Notes: generated by a model not told the origin, from the sequence alone. A stretch of DNA of 55,527 bases from Pseudomonadota bacterium (GCA_018242045.1 JAFECR010000024.1:2850-58376); one strand, 5' to 3'. Numbered from the stretch's first letter, positions 1 through 8,507 are shown. Numbers and translations are program-made.

Positions 1-172
1 CGTCGTTCCTGCAGCAGTAGTAGTCCCTGTACCAGGTATCGTTACCGTAGAAGCTGTATTCAATAAATGTTGCGTTGCTGTTGTCGTCGTTCCAGCAGCA
101 GCGGTTGTCCCTGTACCAGGTATTGCTACCGTAGAAGCCGTATTCGTCCAAGCATGTTTCATTGCTGTTGTC
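1..172. repeat. 84-bp tandem repeat inside the partial gene
   Basis: The sequence at 1-36 recurs at 85-120 with few changes (the shared block GTACCAGGTAT is at 29 and 113), so the period is 84 bp, or 28 codons. Two units are visible and the array probably continues beyond the left edge. The in-frame period means copy number can change without breaking the reading frame. Confidence 0.8.
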
Positions 173-678
173 GGTTGTGATGTAAAAAAGGTTGGATGTG
201 TTGGATGTGATAGCACTGCTTGGAAATGACTTAATTTGCTGTCGATTGCTTTACTAATAGCATCAATATTATTTTTATGAATTGAATTTAAGGTGTCTAA
301 CGCTGCTTCTTTGGTAATGGCAGATATCTTTGTGACGTTATTTTGGCCTTTGGTTGCAATAGCACTAGCCAGACTTTCGGCGCCTATGCGCTTAAGTACG
401 TGACCAAAGCCATTATTAATTAACGCTTCAGCAACTTCTAAGCGGAGCTGTTCATTGGCTTGTTCATCGGCTTGTTCATTAGCTTCATCAGATTGTTCAG
501 TTTTAACATCGCGTTCAGTAGCGATTTCTTCATTTGGTCGTAATACATTAGGGATCCTAGCATGAACATTTTCAATAATGCCTCCAATGGCATCCACAAG
601 TGCTGTAACAAATTGTTCAATGGTTGATTCTTCTGTGTTTTTAGCAGCTTCTAATTCAGCAGTTGGTTCATGTTTCAT
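1..678 (-). CDS. Hypothetical Thr/Ala-repeat protein, 3' end outside window
   Basis: An open frame runs from an ATG at 678 to the window edge (226 codons, no stop), so the C-terminus is missing. GAGG lies about 9 bases upstream of the ATG, supporting this start. The N-terminus is acidic and predicted helical. Around residues 67-80 there is a Glu/Asn/Gln-rich stretch with repeated NEQ/DEQ units. From about residue 170 the protein becomes Thr/Ala/Gly-rich, with a repeat of about 28 residues containing NTASTV and IPGTGTT. No signal peptide or known domain is recognised. The repetitive low-complexity tail resembles secreted or surface proteins of host-associated bacteria, but that is only an analogy. 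It lies on the same strand as tesA, separated by 138 bases. Confidence 0.75.
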   Translation of the reverse strand, partial: MKHEPTAELEAAKNTEESTIEQFVTALVDAIGGIIENVHARIPNVLRPNEEIATERDVKTEQSDEANEQADEQANEQLRLEVAEALINNGFGHVLKRIGAESLASAIATKGQNNVTKISAITKEAALDTLNSIHKNNIDAISKAIDSKLSHFQAVLSHPTHPTFFTSQPTTAMKHAWTNTASTVAIPGTGTTAAAGTTTTATQHLLNTASTVTIPGTGTTTAAGTT

Positions 679-816
679 AAAGGTTCCTCGTGATCCTAAA
701 TAGTGCATAACTATGGAATATAACTAACTACTGATGTTATCTTTATATATTTATTTTACAAACTTAAAAATGATTAAAGGTATAGATATGGCGATGAATT
801 GGGAAATTTAACTTAA

Positions 817-1440
817 TTAAGAAAGCAGATCGTTGAGGTAGGGCCAAATATTATCAAGGATCAGAGGTTGGGCTTGAACATTTGGGTGTATATGATCTTC
901 AAGCATAAGGTTTGGTTTAAGGGCAATGCCTTCTAATATAAAAGGAACTAAACTTATCCCAAACTGATTACTTAATTCTACGTAGTTTTGATAAAACGCT
1001 TTGGAGAAAGCACCACCATAATTGGGAGGCAGTTTAATTCCAATAAGTAATACTTTAGCATTAGTCTTTAGCGTAAGCTCAATCATCTTACTTAAATTAT
1101 TTTTAATATTTAGTATTGGGATACCCCTTAAGCCATCATTGCCGCCAAGTTCTAGGATGACAACATCAGGGCTATATTGAGCAAGCAAAGAAGGTAGTCG
1201 TTGTAGGCCGTTCGCAGTAGTGTCTCCAACCAAACTGCTATTAATAACGGCAGCGTCTGGATAACTCTTTTTAAGCTTTTGTTCCAATAATGCTACCCAA
1301 CCGTCTTCAGGTGGGATCCGATATGCAGCACTTAGACTATCTCCTAAAATTAAGATAATTGGTTTTCCTTGGCATGGATGACATATGCCGAAGAAGATAA
1401 GGCAGCAAAGTACGCGAAAATAGGATTGACATATGACCAT
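817..1440 (-). CDS. tesA: TesA-type periplasmic GDSL esterase / lysophospholipase
   Basis: A 207-residue SGNH/GDSL hydrolase, the length of E. coli TesA (thioesterase I / protease I / lysophospholipase L1). It has an N-terminal signal peptide (residues 1-25, hydrophobic core FRVLCCLIFFG). The family blocks follow: GDSL with the nucleophile Ser35, the GGND oxyanion block near residue 98, and the D182-x-x-H185 pair in DHIHPN. The mature enzyme would hydrolyse acyl esters or thioesters in the periplasm. The frame stays open upstream to 1674, but that part overlaps the divergent ABC gene, so ATG 1440 is chosen (ATG 1452 is an alternative). Its start overlaps the divergent ybbA start by 8 bases, as in the E. 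coli tesA-ybbA arrangement. Confidence 0.9.
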   Translation of the reverse strand: MVICQSYFRVLCCLIFFGICHPCQGKPIILILGDSLSAAYRIPPEDGWVALLEQKLKKSYPDAAVINSSLVGDTTANGLQRLPSLLAQYSPDVVILELGGNDGLRGIPILNIKNNLSKMIELTLKTNAKVLLIGIKLPPNYGGAFSKAFYQNYVELSNQFGISLVPFILEGIALKPNLMLEDHIHPNVQAQPLILDNIWPYLNDLLS

Positions 1441-2110
1441 GATTAGCGCCATAGGAGTTGAAAAAAAGGTTGAGACTCTTGCTGGTCCCATCCATATATT
1501 AAAAGAGGTCGATCTTAAGATCAACGAAGGACAAACCATTGCCATTGTTGGTGCTTCAGGCTCAGGAAAAACAACTTTACTTAGTTTACTAGCAGGACTA
1601 GATACAGTCACAAAAGGAGAAATCATTGCCGATGGCGTTAACTTAACTAAGTTAAATGAAGATGAAAGAGCCAAGTGGCGTCTTGGTAGGATCGGCTTTG
1701 TCTTTCAAAGCTTTGAATTATTACCTTCTCTTAGTGCATTGGAAAATGTCATGTTGCCATGGGAACTTTGCAATCGCCCTGGTGCTAAACAACAAGCAAC
1801 AGCAATTTTAACCAAAGTAAATCTGCAAGAAAGGCTGAACCATTATCCGAATCAACTGTCAGGAGGCGAGCAGCAACGCGTTGCTATTGCTCGAGCTTAT
1901 GTTGTTGGACCTAAGATATTATTTGCCGATGAGCCAACTGGGAGTTTAGATATAAAAACGGGAGAAAGCATTATTGATTTGTTATTTGAATTAAAACGTC
2001 AACTTGGAACAACACTCTTGTTTGTGACGCATGAAACCAGCTTAGCACAAAGATGTGACTGTATATTTGAAATAATTCAAGGTAAATTAACTTTGCAATG
2101 GAAGCGTTAA
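1433..2110 (+). CDS. ybbA: YbbA-like ABC transporter ATP-binding protein
   Basis: A 225-residue ABC ATPase of the LolD/MacB/YbbA class. Visible motifs are Walker A GASGSGKT (residues 40-47), the Q-loop FVFQSFELLP, the signature LSGGEQQRVAIARA, Walker B ILFADEP followed by TGSLD, and the H-loop in FVTHE. AGGA lies 7 bases upstream of ATG 1433. The downstream permease gene begins 1 base after its stop, so the two form one exporter. YbbA-YbbP systems neighbouring tesA are conserved. The substrate is unproven, with lipids or toxic amphiphiles suggested for the family. Confidence 0.93.
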   Translation: MTMISAIGVEKKVETLAGPIHILKEVDLKINEGQTIAIVGASGSGKTTLLSLLAGLDTVTKGEIIADGVNLTKLNEDERAKWRLGRIGFVFQSFELLPSLSALENVMLPWELCNRPGAKQQATAILTKVNLQERLNHYPNQLSGGEQQRVAIARAYVVGPKILFADEPTGSLDIKTGESIIDLLFELKRQLGTTLLFVTHETSLAQRCDCIFEIIQGKLTLQWKR

Positions 2111-2111
2111 G

Positions 2112-4577
2112 ATGTTGTTGCGCTTGTCGATAGTAAATCTTTGGCGAGAAAAGCACATTCCTGAATTTCGAATCATGGCTTTTGCCTTATTTTTAGCGGT
2201 ATTTACCATAACCACTTTAATGACGCTTACACAAGCCATAAGCGCCATATTTGCAGGCGAAGCTGTTGAATTGTTAGGCGCAGATTTGATAATGGAATCA
2301 TCAGATCCTTTATCAGCCCAATATCAAGCATTTGCTCAAAAACAGGGTATAAAAACTGCTTCGATAGTAGAGTTTTTTAGCATGCTTGGGGCAAACGAAA
2401 GCTACCAACTTGGTGTTGTTTGTGCGATTGACGGCAGTTTTCCCCTAAAAGGAAAGTTAAGTATTTTAACTACGCAACAGACAATTGAAACTTATGGGCC
2501 ACCGCCCAAAGGCCAAGTTTGGATGGAACCAGAGTTAGCCCAGAGATTAAATATAAAGCTAAATGATGCTGTTCAATTGGGCGATATGCAGCTGGTATTT
2601 ACGGGTATCCTTCAACAACGACCCATTGCTATGTCATCTAGCACAAGTTTAGCGCCAATGGTGTATGTCAATGCACAAGATCTTGAAAAAATGGCAGTGA
2701 TACAACCCGGAAGTAGGGTAATGTATCGCTTGTTATTGGAGGGTGTTGAAGATAAATTGCAGATTTTTAGAGCACAATTTAAAAACATGTCAGCCATCAC
2801 ATGGGTAAGCGTGAGCGAAGGGCGTTTGGGTATTAAAGAAACGCTTGCTTCAACAAAGCGTTATTTGGCAATAATTTTACTTATTCAGATTTTTCTAGCG
2901 GGTACGGCTATTGCGATGTGTACCTATCAATATAGCCTTCGCCAACAAAAAAAGGTTGCCCTAATGCGTAGTTTAGGTGCGACAAGCAGTTTAGTGATTT
3001 CACTTCAAATAATCTCTTTATTGATTTTTGCGCTGTTAGTTTTAATCTTTGCCATAACAGCAGGCTTAAGTGTGTCTAAGTTGCTTTTAAGCTATAGTCA
3101 CTATCTTGATTTACCACAAGGAAAATTAGGTTGGCAAGGCAGTGCCTATGGTAGCTTGACCGGCTTACTGATGTTATTGGGTTTTGCATTAGGGCCTCTT
3201 TTGGCATTGAAACAGGCAAGCCCAAAAAATATTTTGCAACGTAATGTGAAAAACGCGCCCCAATGGCAAATTTCAAATATTTTATTTTCAATTGCCATGC
3301 TTTGTTTATTGTTTGCTTTATGGGTTGGAGAAGGGGAAATCGCTTTAAGAATGGGGGCTCAGATTGTTTTAATTATACTCTTGGCTTTTGTTTTAGCGTA
3401 TGTGCTTTGGAAAGGTTTTGGCAAATTAAGCCTTATTGGGCCGCTTGCCTGGCGCTTTGGGATTGCTTACATGATACGTCATCAATGGCAAAGTATGATT
3501 CAATGGTTGGTATTTACTGTGGTAATCGCCTTGCTATTGTTAATCAGAGTTATTCAACAAGATGTTCAACAATGGCAAGCTCAATTACCCACTACCACCC
3601 CTAATTATTTTTTGCTCAATGTACAACCTGCACAAGTAAATCCTTTAAAGGATTGGTTAGCAACAAAGGGTTTAAAAAGAGTTTATTTTTATCCTGTCGT
3701 GCGAGGCCGGTTAAGTCATATTAATGGTGTTGACATAGAAAAAATGAATCAAGCTGATGATCCAAAAAGAATACGTCGAGCGCTTAATTTAACATGGATG
3801 CATCAATTGCCAGAAAATAATCAAGTGGTTGCTGGCATGGATTGGCATTTGGTTAAAGACGGGCAAGCTTTGGTTTCTGTTGAAAAAAAATTTAGCGAGC
3901 GTCAAAGTTTAAAAATAGGTGATAGTCTTACCTTTCAAATTGGGGAACAAACTATTTCAGCAAAGATAATACAACTGCGCACAGTACATTGGGAAAATTT
4001 TACCCCTAATTTTTATGTTATATTCCCGCCAAAAACAATAGAAAACTTCCCCCATGTCTACATGACAAGCTTTTATCTTACTTCTTCAGAGAAAAGCCTT
4101 ATTCCCGCTTTAATTAAGGATCATCCAGAAATTTCTGTTATTGATATCGATATTGTTCTGCAGAAAATAAGGAATCTTTTAAATAAAATCGCTTTAATAT
4201 TGCAAATATTACTTACCATTGTTTTTGTGATGGGAATATTAATTATGTATACAGGGCTACTTTCCACACTTAAAGAACGTTGGACAGAAAGTGCTATGGT
4301 GCAAATATTAGGGGCTAGCAAAGCCTTTGTGGCAAAAGTATTAATGATAGAATTTGCTGTCTTGGGCTTTTTGTCAGGTTTAGGAGCAAGCCTCATGGCA
4401 TGTGCTCTTGCTTATAGTTTAAATGAACAATTTTTTGAACTTCGTTTTACTTTTGATGTATCCTGGTTCCTATTGGGAATGATAGGAAGCATTTTTACCA
4501 TAATGTTGTTCGGTATGATAGGTGCAAGAACTGTTTTTCAAACATCGCCTTTGTGGCTATTGAAACAAAATACTTAA
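2112..4577 (+). CDS. ybbP: YbbP-like FtsX-family ABC permease
   Basis: An 821-residue inner-membrane permease. The first transmembrane helix (about residues 20-45) is followed by a large periplasmic MacB-core-like region. A transmembrane group lies at about 250-450 (FtsX domain 1). A second periplasmic region follows at about 490-690, and the C-terminal FtsX domain has three helices (from about residue 700), including the typical ERWTE..MVQILGASKAF block. The length matches E. coli YbbP (about 800). It is translationally adjacent to the ATPase gene ybbA. Together they would make a mechanotransmission-type ABC system rather than a channel importer. Confidence 0.9.
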   Translation: MLLRLSIVNLWREKHIPEFRIMAFALFLAVFTITTLMTLTQAISAIFAGEAVELLGADLIMESSDPLSAQYQAFAQKQGIKTASIVEFFSMLGANESYQLGVVCAIDGSFPLKGKLSILTTQQTIETYGPPPKGQVWMEPELAQRLNIKLNDAVQLGDMQLVFTGILQQRPIAMSSSTSLAPMVYVNAQDLEKMAVIQPGSRVMYRLLLEGVEDKLQIFRAQFKNMSAITWVSVSEGRLGIKETLASTKRYLAIILLIQIFLAGTAIAMCTYQYSLRQQKKVALMRSLGATSSLVISLQIISLLIFALLVLIFAITAGLSVSKLLLSYSHYLDLPQGKLGWQGSAYGSLTGLLMLLGFALGPLLALKQASPKNILQRNVKNAPQWQISNILFSIAMLCLLFALWVGEGEIALRMGAQIVLIILLAFVLAYVLWKGFGKLSLIGPLAWRFGIAYMIRHQWQSMIQWLVFTVVIALLLLIRVIQQDVQQWQAQLPTTTPNYFLLNVQPAQVNPLKDWLATKGLKRVYFYPVVRGRLSHINGVDIEKMNQADDPKRIRRALNLTWMHQLPENNQVVAGMDWHLVKDGQALVSVEKKFSERQSLKIGDSLTFQIGEQTISAKIIQLRTVHWENFTPNFYVIFPPKTIENFPHVYMTSFYLTSSEKSLIPALIKDHPEISVIDIDIVLQKIRNLLNKIALILQILLTIVFVMGILIMYTGLLSTLKERWTESAMVQILGASKAFVAKVLMIEFAVLGFLSGLGASLMACALAYSLNEQFFELRFTFDVSWFLLGMIGSIFTIMLFGMIGARTVFQTSPLWLLKQNT

Positions 4578-4589
4578 CATGAATCGATA

Positions 4590-4723
4590 TATACTCGAAT
4601 CAGTTTTGAATTTACAACAAAGCCTAAGCTTGTCACCTACTTGTTACGGGATTTCATATTAGTGCATGACCGGGGTGAGCAAGCGCAGGCAACAAAGCTT
4701 AAATTTAAACTGGGAAGAGTATA
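4590..4723. repeat. Palindromic repeat copy A (TATACTC arms)
   Basis: A 134-bp imperfect palindrome. The left arm begins TATACTC and continues with TTTTGAATTTA. The right arm reads TTAAATTTAAACTGGGAAGA then GTATA. Inner segments are also complementary (GCCTAAGCTTGTCACC near 4633, and GGTGAGCAAGCGCAGGC at 4674-4690). The arms match those at 8125-8253, 34421-34460 and 55370-55527. It fills the gap between ybbP and the DUF502 gene, ending 22 bases before that gene's ATG. Confidence 0.75.
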
Positions 4724-4745
4724 AGTAAAAAAATAGGTTATCAAC

Positions 4746-5327
4746 ATGATAAAGAGAATATTCTGGAATGGCATCAAAGTATTTGTGCCCATTGCTTTGA
4801 CAATAACCATCGTCATTTGGTTGTTTACCACTATGGAGTCATTTTTCGGCAAATTTTTAAGTCGTTACTTACCAAAAGAATATTATTTTGAAGGCTTAGG
4901 GATCATCGTTGGCGTTGCGTTAATTTTTGTTATAGGTATTCTCGTCAATGCATGGGTGATCCGCAGTATTTATCGATATGCTGATAAATTAGTTAAGCAG
5001 ATCCCTTTTATCAGAACCATTTATAATGCTATCCAAGATTTATTAAATTATTTTGATAAAAGTAATGAGACAGCGCAACAAGCAGTACTGATCCAAACTC
5101 GAATGGGTAAAGTCATGGGTTTTGTCACAGGCGATTCGCTTGATCAAATGAAACCGCCTTTAGGAGCTGCCGATGAAGTGCTTGTGTATATTCCATTGAG
5201 TTACATGATGGGCGGCATCACAACCGTTGTGCCAAGAAAAGCAGTTACTGCATTAGATTGGCCAGTTAACGAAGCCATGAGTTTTATTTTAACCGCGGGA
5301 ATGACAGGCCAAAAGAAGAGAATTTAA
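4746..5327 (+). CDS. DUF502 family inner-membrane protein
   Basis: A 193-residue protein with two transmembrane helices (about residues 8-27 and 49-72). A conserved cytoplasmic domain follows, with the family blocks IYNAIQDL, FVTG and VYIPLSYMMGGITTVVPR. This pattern is that of DUF502, a family without an assigned biochemical function. AGG lies about 9 bases upstream of the ATG. The gene stands alone: repeat copy A precedes it and a strong terminator hairpin follows 12 bases after the stop. Confidence 0.88.
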   Translation: MIKRIFWNGIKVFVPIALTITIVIWLFTTMESFFGKFLSRYLPKEYYFEGLGIIVGVALIFVIGILVNAWVIRSIYRYADKLVKQIPFIRTIYNAIQDLLNYFDKSNETAQQAVLIQTRMGKVMGFVTGDSLDQMKPPLGAADEVLVYIPLSYMMGGITTVVPRKAVTALDWPVNEAMSFILTAGMTGQKKRI

Positions 5328-5339
5328 TATTTGCAAAAA

Positions 5340-5362
5340 CCCGATAGTTTTTTACTATCGGG
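5340..5362 (+). terminator. Intrinsic terminator, possibly bidirectional
   Basis: CCCGATAG and CTATCGGG form an 8-bp perfect stem around a T-rich loop, with A and T tracts on the flanks. It lies between the convergent DUF502 gene and the minus-strand gene ending at 5383, so it may serve both. Confidence 0.8.
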
Positions 5363-5382
5363 TCAAAAAGAAGCGAAAGATA

Positions 5383-6033
5383 TTACAATGTCGTGCTATA
5401 GTTTCTTTTTTGATCACTTTTACTTTGTTTTTCATTTGGCTGGTTATTATCATCGCTATCATTGTCTTTATATCTTTGATAGGCACTATAACCGATGACG
5501 TAAGCCGCACCCGCCATGAAAACGCCAACACCGATTGGTTGTGCATTAGCTACAGCAAAATTCGCTAATGTGCTAGCATAGCTCGCACCTGTTTCATAAA
5601 GGTTGCTTAAGATCCCTTCGACGGCTTGAGTTCCACCTTCTTTCAGAATATCTTTTGCTTTTTCAACCATGGCGTCCTTGGCATTTTCGCCGATTTCATT
5701 TAAAAGCTCTTTTGTTCCTTCGGCGACATTGTGTTTAACGGTTTCTACAACAGCTTGCTCTGCTTCGCTTGCAATTTTATGCGTCACCTGACCTATAGTT
5801 TCATTTGGTAACGGACATTGCTCTAATATATTGCTGACAGTGGTAATCCGACTACTTACCACATCAGTTATTTTGCTTTTTACAGCGCTTGCAATTTGTG
5901 TAGCAGCTTCCTTAACAGTATTACTGGTTGCCGCTTGTGCTGCTTTGTTTTTCGTTGCTTCTGCTAATTCTGTTAATACAGCATCGGATGCTGCAATAAC
6001 GCTTGAACTATCTACAATAGGTATTAATGCCAT
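5383..6033 (-). CDS. Helical protein with C-terminal membrane anchor (paralogue 1)
   Basis: A 216-residue protein starting at ATG 6033 with AAGGAAA 7 bases upstream; the frame also offers a TTG at 6039. The body is almost entirely predicted amphipathic helix rich in Ala, Val, Glu and Lys. Near residues 165-190 there is one hydrophobic segment, PIGVGVFMAGAAYVIGYSAY, followed by a charged tail. It is a clear paralogue of the neighbouring gene at 6060-6815: both have the N-terminal pattern IP..(D/E)S, the phrase SNTVKEA/SSTVKEV, and the anchor segment preceded by ANAQPIG. The two are head-to-tail with 26 bases between them. No known domain is recognised. A membrane-anchored or secreted helical protein is an inference. 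Confidence 0.8.
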   Translation of the reverse strand: MALIPIVDSSSVIAASDAVLTELAEATKNKAAQAATSNTVKEAATQIASAVKSKITDVVSSRITTVSNILEQCPLPNETIGQVTHKIASEAEQAVVETVKHNVAEGTKELLNEIGENAKDAMVEKAKDILKEGGTQAVEGILSNLYETGASYASTLANFAVANAQPIGVGVFMAGAAYVIGYSAYQRYKDNDSDDNNQPNEKQSKSDQKRNYSTTL

Positions 6034-6059
6034 ATTCAATTTCCTTATATAAGCTAAAA

Positions 6060-6815
6060 TTACAATCCTTTTTTTCTCTTAAAATTACTTTTGTTGCTCG
6101 TGTCCTCGCGTTCGGAGTGAGTTTCGCTATCATTGTAATATTTTTTGTAGGTTTTGTACCCTATAAGGCAAGCTGCGCCAGTTAAGAAAACACCAATCCC
6201 AATAGGTTGCGCATTGGCCGTAGCAAAACTTGCTATCGTTTGACAATAATTCCTTAGCATTCCTTCAGAAACTTGATTTGCACCTTCTTGAAGGATCGCT
6301 TTTGTTGTTGTTTGGCCGATTTGATTTGCTGCTTCTTTTGTAGTTTGTTTTGCTAATTCGCTTGCTATTTGTTTTTTTGCTTCATTAACAGCTTGCTCTG
6401 TTGCTCTTTCAATGACTTGCTCTGTTGCTTTTTCAATAACTTGTTTTGTTGCTTTTTCAACGACTTGCTCTGTTGCATGTTCAACGAATGTTGCTGTGTG
6501 TTCAACAGCTTGATTTGTTATTTGATTAACAGCGGCCGTTGTTGCATCTATAACCTGTTTCGATGAATCTTTAAGAGCATCGAATATGGTATTTCCAAAG
6601 GCGTCATTTACCATTTTTGCTGCGTTATTTATAGTTTGCATTGCTGTTTTTTCTGTCACAGCGTTTGTTACTTTTCTAACAACATCTTGTGCGACTTCTT
6701 TGACGGTGCTGCTAGTTGCTTCCCCAGTTTTTTCGATTGTAATTTGCGCTACGTTTTCAATCGCGCACTTGGATGCCTCGACTAAACTTTCTGTCACAGG
6801 GATTACAGCTGCCAT
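6060..6815 (-). CDS. Helical heptad/octad-repeat protein with C-terminal membrane anchor (paralogue 2)
   Basis: A 251-residue protein starting at ATG 6815, with AAGGAAA upstream in a leader nearly identical to that of its paralogue. The middle (about residues 105-150) carries an 8-residue repeat of the form ATEQVIEK, predicting a long amphipathic helix or coiled coil. Near residues 205-225 is a hydrophobic segment PIGIGVFLTGAACLIGYK, then a basic tail. It is longer than paralogue 1 mainly through this repeat. Function is unknown. Such helix-plus-anchor proteins are frequent among uncharacterised secreted proteins of intracellular gammaproteobacteria, but nothing here proves export. Confidence 0.8.
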   Translation of the reverse strand: MAAVIPVTESLVEASKCAIENVAQITIEKTGEATSSTVKEVAQDVVRKVTNAVTEKTAMQTINNAAKMVNDAFGNTIFDALKDSSKQVIDATTAAVNQITNQAVEHTATFVEHATEQVVEKATKQVIEKATEQVIERATEQAVNEAKKQIASELAKQTTKEAANQIGQTTTKAILQEGANQVSEGMLRNYCQTIASFATANAQPIGIGVFLTGAACLIGYKTYKKYYNDSETHSEREDTSNKSNFKRKKGL

Positions 6816-6931
6816 ATTAAATTTCCTTATATAAGCTAAATTAATACCACTTTAGAATAAAAAAATATCAACAAAAAAGAACATGTGAGTATATAGAAAT
6901 TTCTGTGTCGTATCTATGCTGAAATCATAGG

Positions 6932-6953
6932 CGCGCGCTAAACATAGCGCGCG
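6932..6953. other. Strong GC-rich hairpin
   Basis: CGCGCGCTA and TAGCGCGCG form a perfect 9-bp stem with a 4-base loop, 40 bases downstream of the rpiA stop. It may terminate rpiA transcription. However, no T tract follows on the rpiA strand, so a transcript-end or protein-binding role is unresolved. Confidence 0.6.
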
Positions 6954-6992
6954 AAAGTTTGAATTACAGAGATTTGTTAGAAAGACGAATAG

Positions 6993-7655
6993 TTATCGTG
7001 GCGTTAAAATTTCAATCCCTGATTCCGTCGCGATGAGCACTTTATCAGCTCCTCTTAAGGCAAATAAGCCATTGGTGACCACGCCAGTGATATTGTTAAT
7101 AGATTGCTCTAAAGCAATCGGCGTCATAATATTTAAGTTATAAACATCTAAAATTTGATTACCACTATCGGTTGTAAAGCCTTCTCGATATACAGGATCC
7201 CCACCCAGCTTCACTAATTCCCGAGCAACATAACTGCGTGCCATTGGGATCACTTCAATCGGTAGAGGGAACTGGCCTAATTGTTGCACATATTTACTTT
7301 TGTCAATAATACAAACGAATTTTTGCGCAATAGCAGCAATGATTTTCTCTCCTGTTAAAGCACCGCCGCCGCCTTTGATCAATTGGCAATGGTGATTGCA
7401 TTCGTCTGCGCCGTCAATATAGACACTAATAGGGCCCTCATTGATATCAACAATATTAATGCCATGCTCTTTCAATTTGGCACTAGAGGCATGTGAACTA
7501 GAAACGGCACCTATAATGTTGTGTTTTTGTTCGGCCAGTAATGCAATAAAAAAATTAACGGTGCTACCAGTGCCAATGCCAATGATTGTATCTGGTTTAA
7601 CTTCTTTGAGTGCAGCTTGTGCGGCGGCTTTTTTTAATTCGTCTTGTGAAGGCAT
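6993..7655 (-). CDS. rpiA: Ribose-5-phosphate isomerase A
   Basis: A 220-residue enzyme, the usual length of RpiA (219 in E. coli). It interconverts ribose-5-phosphate and ribulose-5-phosphate in the pentose phosphate pathway. Visible blocks are GIGTGST (residues 26-32, phosphate binding), YIDGADE (79-85), and [11 protein letters not shown] with catalytic Glu103. Near the C-terminus is GVVTNGLFA. The upstream EVE-domain gene ends 9 bases before its start, so they are probably co-transcribed. Confidence 0.96.
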   Translation of the reverse strand: MPSQDELKKAAAQAALKEVKPDTIIGIGTGSTVNFFIALLAEQKHNIIGAVSSSHASSAKLKEHGINIVDINEGPISVYIDGADECNHHCQLIKGGGGALTGEKIIAAIAQKFVCIIDKSKYVQQLGQFPLPIEVIPMARSYVARELVKLGGDPVYREGFTTDSGNQILDVYNLNIMTPIALEQSINNITGVVTNGLFALRGADKVLIATESGIEILTPR

Positions 7656-7664
7656 TTTAGTTCC

Positions 7665-8153
7665 TTAATTTTGTTCATGAATCATTGCTAAGATACTTTG
7701 CCATTGCTGCTGTGTCACCGGCAAAATAGATAAGCGATTTCCTTTTTTAAGTAGGGTAAAGTCAGATATTTTAGGATTTTGTCTAAGATCTTGCAGCAAA
7801 ATGGGTTCTTTAAATTTCTTTTTAAACGTCACATCCACCATAAACCACCTGGGATTGGCAGGCGTACTTTTGGGGTCAAAATAAGGTGAGTTTTCACGCC
7901 AAGCGCTGGGATCAGGATAGGGGCTACTGACAATTTCGACAATACCTACAATTGCAGGCAGTTTACAGCTGGAATGATAAAAGAAAGCATAATCTCCAAT
8001 TTTCATATCTTTGATATAGTTTCGTGCTTTGTAATTTCGAACCCCATCCCAGGGAGATGTTTTATTTTTAGCCTTAGCTAAATCATCGATGCTAAAGGCC
8101 TCGGGTTCAGATTTCATTAACCAATATACTCTTTCCACTTTGAATTTAGGCAT
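7665..8153 (-). CDS. EVE-domain protein (PUA-like fold)
   Basis: About 162 residues. The EVE signature is clear: YWLMKSEPEAFSIDDL at the N-terminus, then DGVRNYKARN and the YHSS segment with downstream YPDP. EVE proteins belong to the PUA-like superfamily and are thought to bind modified bases in DNA or RNA. ATG 8153 is preceded by GAGCAGG, and the frame also opens further upstream to 8198. The first nine residues after Met (PKFKVERVY) are encoded by an arm of a dispersed palindromic repeat (8125-8253). Family members usually begin very close to the YWLMKSEP block, so this start looks acquired. Confidence 0.9.
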   Translation of the reverse strand: MPKFKVERVYWLMKSEPEAFSIDDLAKAKNKTSPWDGVRNYKARNYIKDMKIGDYAFFYHSSCKLPAIVGIVEIVSSPYPDPSAWRENSPYFDPKSTPANPRWFMVDVTFKKKFKEPILLQDLRQNPKISDFTLLKKGNRLSILPVTQQQWQSILAMIHEQN

Positions 8154-8253
8154 TGTTACCTGCTCTCTCTCACCCCAGTCATGTACCAAAGCGTACATTC
8201 CTGGGGATTCGTTCGTTTGGCGCCTCGCCTAAATTCAAATTGGTGCGAGTATA
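8125..8253. repeat. Palindromic repeat copy B, overlapping the EVE gene start
   Basis: A 129-bp element. The left arm is TATACTC then TTTCCACTTTGAATTTAGG; the right arm is CCTAAATTCAAATTGG then GAGTATA. The interior contains a further palindrome (CCCCAG at 8173 and CTGGGG at 8206, with ATGTAC/GTACAT inside). The left arm lies within the EVE coding region, giving its ATG and first codons. Confidence 0.8.
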
Positions 8254-8301
8254 ACTTTTTCCACTTTGAATTTATGCATTGTTACCTGCTCTCTTTCACA
8301 G
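8250..8301. repeat. Partial second copy of the EVE 5' end / repeat arm
   Basis: The sequence from the arm through CATTGTTACCTGCTCTCT (8131-8170) recurs at 8257-8297 with few differences. It shares the TATA of the right end of copy B. The copied start codon leads into only 14 codons before a stop, so this is a decayed tandem duplication, not a gene. Confidence 0.75.
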
Positions 8302-8408
8302 AAAGGCTCGATGGACGAAGTTTACCAAAAGGCTGCTAAAAAGAAAGAAAAACATATAAGAAGAAATTGAACTACACTAACTAAGAATATCTATAAGGAA
8401 TTCGTGAT

Positions 8409-8507
8409 ATGTTTCGTAAAAGCGTTGATATGATGGTCCTATTGGTCATCATCGTGAGTCTTGGTTTTGTGCTCAGCAGTTATTGGATGGTTGGTCCTTC
8501 ATTTTAA
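8409..8507 (+). CDS. 32-residue single-pass membrane microprotein
   Basis: ATG 8409 is preceded by AAGGA with a suitable gap. The peptide begins MFRKSVDMMV, has one hydrophobic helix at about residues 9-24 (VLLVIIVSLGFVLSS), and ends MVGPSF. A short basic N-terminus before the helix fits an N-in inner-membrane peptide. Its last 4 bases overlap the convergent fau gene. No family is recognised. The good ribosome site and the clean helix support translation, but the short length keeps confidence moderate. Confidence 0.5.
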   Translation: MFRKSVDMMVLLVIIVSLGFVLSSYWMVGPSF

